Positions 10,487-11,191 of a stretch of DNA of 11,191 nt are shown here, piece after piece. The notes beneath the pieces are model-generated. The model saw nothing but the letters and a program-made list of their open reading frames with translations, was not told the DNA's origin and did not search any database. Source of the stretch: JBCDCB01 sp039182735 (GTDB lineage: Bacteria > Planctomycetota > Phycisphaerae > Phycisphaerales > UBA1924); the NCBI GenBank assembly GCA_039182735.1, contig JBCDCB010000054.1:1-11191 (forward strand), read 5' to 3'. Position numbers and translations under genes: made by a program. Position 1 is the stretch's first letter. Each line of letters starts with the position of its first letter.

Positions 10487-11191
10487 TTATCTGGACGCGC
10501 CGGCGGGCTGGAACGGCAGCGTCCCGTCCGCGTGCAGCGATTCGTACAGCCCCTCGAGCGACTCGGCGTGGCGATAGCTCGGGTGGTGCTCTCGCATCGA
10601 TTCGCGCGACGCCACACCCCGCTCGTGGGCCCGCGCGTCATCACGCAGCGTGCGCGCGAACGCCTCGCTCCAGCCGGCGGGGTTTGGCTGCGCGACGTGC
10701 TCCTGGAGCCCGTCCGGTCCGACGCCCGGGAGCGCGCCGAGCGGTGAGTAGACCAGCAGACCCGCCGCGAGCGATTCGAGCACCACCGAGCGGACTTCCA
10801 CGGCGCGCCCGGGGCAGACGAGGGCGTGCGCGCGGAGCAGCAGGTGGCGGCGTGCCTCCATATCGGGGATCAGGCTGGGCGGGGTGTCGAAGCCGAGCCG
10901 CTCGACGCGTGACCACAGGGAGCGGTCGTTCGACAACGCGGCATCATCCACGAACACGAGACACTCGGGCCCGTCGGCGGTGGCGTTGCGGAGCCCGGTG
11001 AGGGCGTCGAGGAGCTCGGGCTTGGTGCAGCCGGCGGTGAGGACGACGATCGCCAGCGGGCCGACCCGCCCCCGCCACGCGGGGGTCGGGTGCTCGGGCA
11101 CCGGCACGCCCCACGCGCTGGGCGAAAGCGGGACGCGGGTGTGCGCCCGGAGGGCGTCGGCGATGCGCTGGTCCGGCGCGAGCACGGCGCA
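10487..11191 (-). CDS. Glycosyltransferase, GT-B fold (C-terminal part, partial)
   Basis: Open to the right window edge and ending at TAA 10489-10487; about 234 residues are visible. The GTG at 11185 is probably internal, since VLAPDQRIADAL resembles the end of the N-terminal GT-B domain (VxxPSxxxxxxL) rather than a protein start. The C-terminal Rossmann-like half contains PLAIVVLTAG, PECLVFVDDAALS, and the donor-site region AHALVCPGRAVEVRSVVLES followed by LAAGLLVYSPLGALPGV. That aligns with the GT4 pattern E..P.V.LEAMAAG.PV. The two glutamates of the family's EX7E motif are six residues apart here, a small departure. It presumably transfers a sugar from a nucleotide donor to an envelope glycan or other acceptor, but neither can be named. 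No terminator is obvious after the stop. Confidence 0.7.
   Translation of the reverse strand, partial: CAVLAPDQRIADALRAHTRVPLSPSAWGVPVPEHPTPAWRGRVGPLAIVVLTAGCTKPELLDALTGLRNATADGPECLVFVDDAALSNDRSLWSRVERLGFDTPPSLIPDMEARRHLLLRAHALVCPGRAVEVRSVVLESLAAGLLVYSPLGALPGVGPDGLQEHVAQPNPAGWSEAFARTLRDDARAHERGVASRESMREHHPSYRHAESLEGLYESLHADGTLPFQPAGASR

Overview
The window is high-GC bacterial DNA (about 65% or more in most genes). Its content fits a planctomycete, most likely Phycisphaerae. The reasons are a secreted DUF1570-type HExxH protein, a valyl-tRNA synthetase (ValRS) with a CPHTGE-containing insertion after KMSKS, and a GACGGGCATCTTGCCCGTC hairpin of the kind that accompanies REP-associated transposases in these bacteria. 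The taxonomic call rests on recalled family features, not on a search.

Layout, left to right. The 3' part of a DsbD-like membrane thiol:disulfide interchange protein (+, runs off the left edge) is followed by two possible promoters, tRNA-Gly(GCC) on +, a hairpin terminator, and tRNA-Arg(CCG) on -. Next is a 12-helix MFS permease (+). A convergent intergenic stretch of 314 bp has no convincing gene. A two-gene minus-strand unit follows: valS, then a secreted DUF1570 metalloprotease-like protein whose ATG overlaps the valS stop (ATGA). Divergent from valS is a membrane-anchored TPR protein (+), then queD (+). QueD ends exactly where a convergent exported hypothetical protein (-) ends. The right edge holds the C-terminal part of a GT-B glycosyltransferase (-).

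The outstanding object is valS. It codes for 1335 residues, several hundred more than E. coli ValRS, yet its class I motifs are intact (HLGH, GTDHAGIAT, TTRPET, DWCISRQLWWGHRIP, DVLDTWFSSALWP, KMSKS). Residues about 451-627 are a degenerate REP-associated tyrosine transposase (RAYT, Y1/HUH family) in the same frame and strand, bounded by two REP-like hairpins. A second unusual block (residues about 669-817) lies on the other side of the DWCISRQLWWGHRIP core. Both blocks are about 52-55% GC, while the roughly 120 bp of native core between them is 62% and the flanks are about 65%. An essential synthetase thus appears to carry an in-frame transposase domain and a second compositionally foreign block.

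The remaining genes are housekeeping or envelope functions with no obvious common pathway. QueD lacks the first zinc-ligand histidine (Pro15), which deserves a check.
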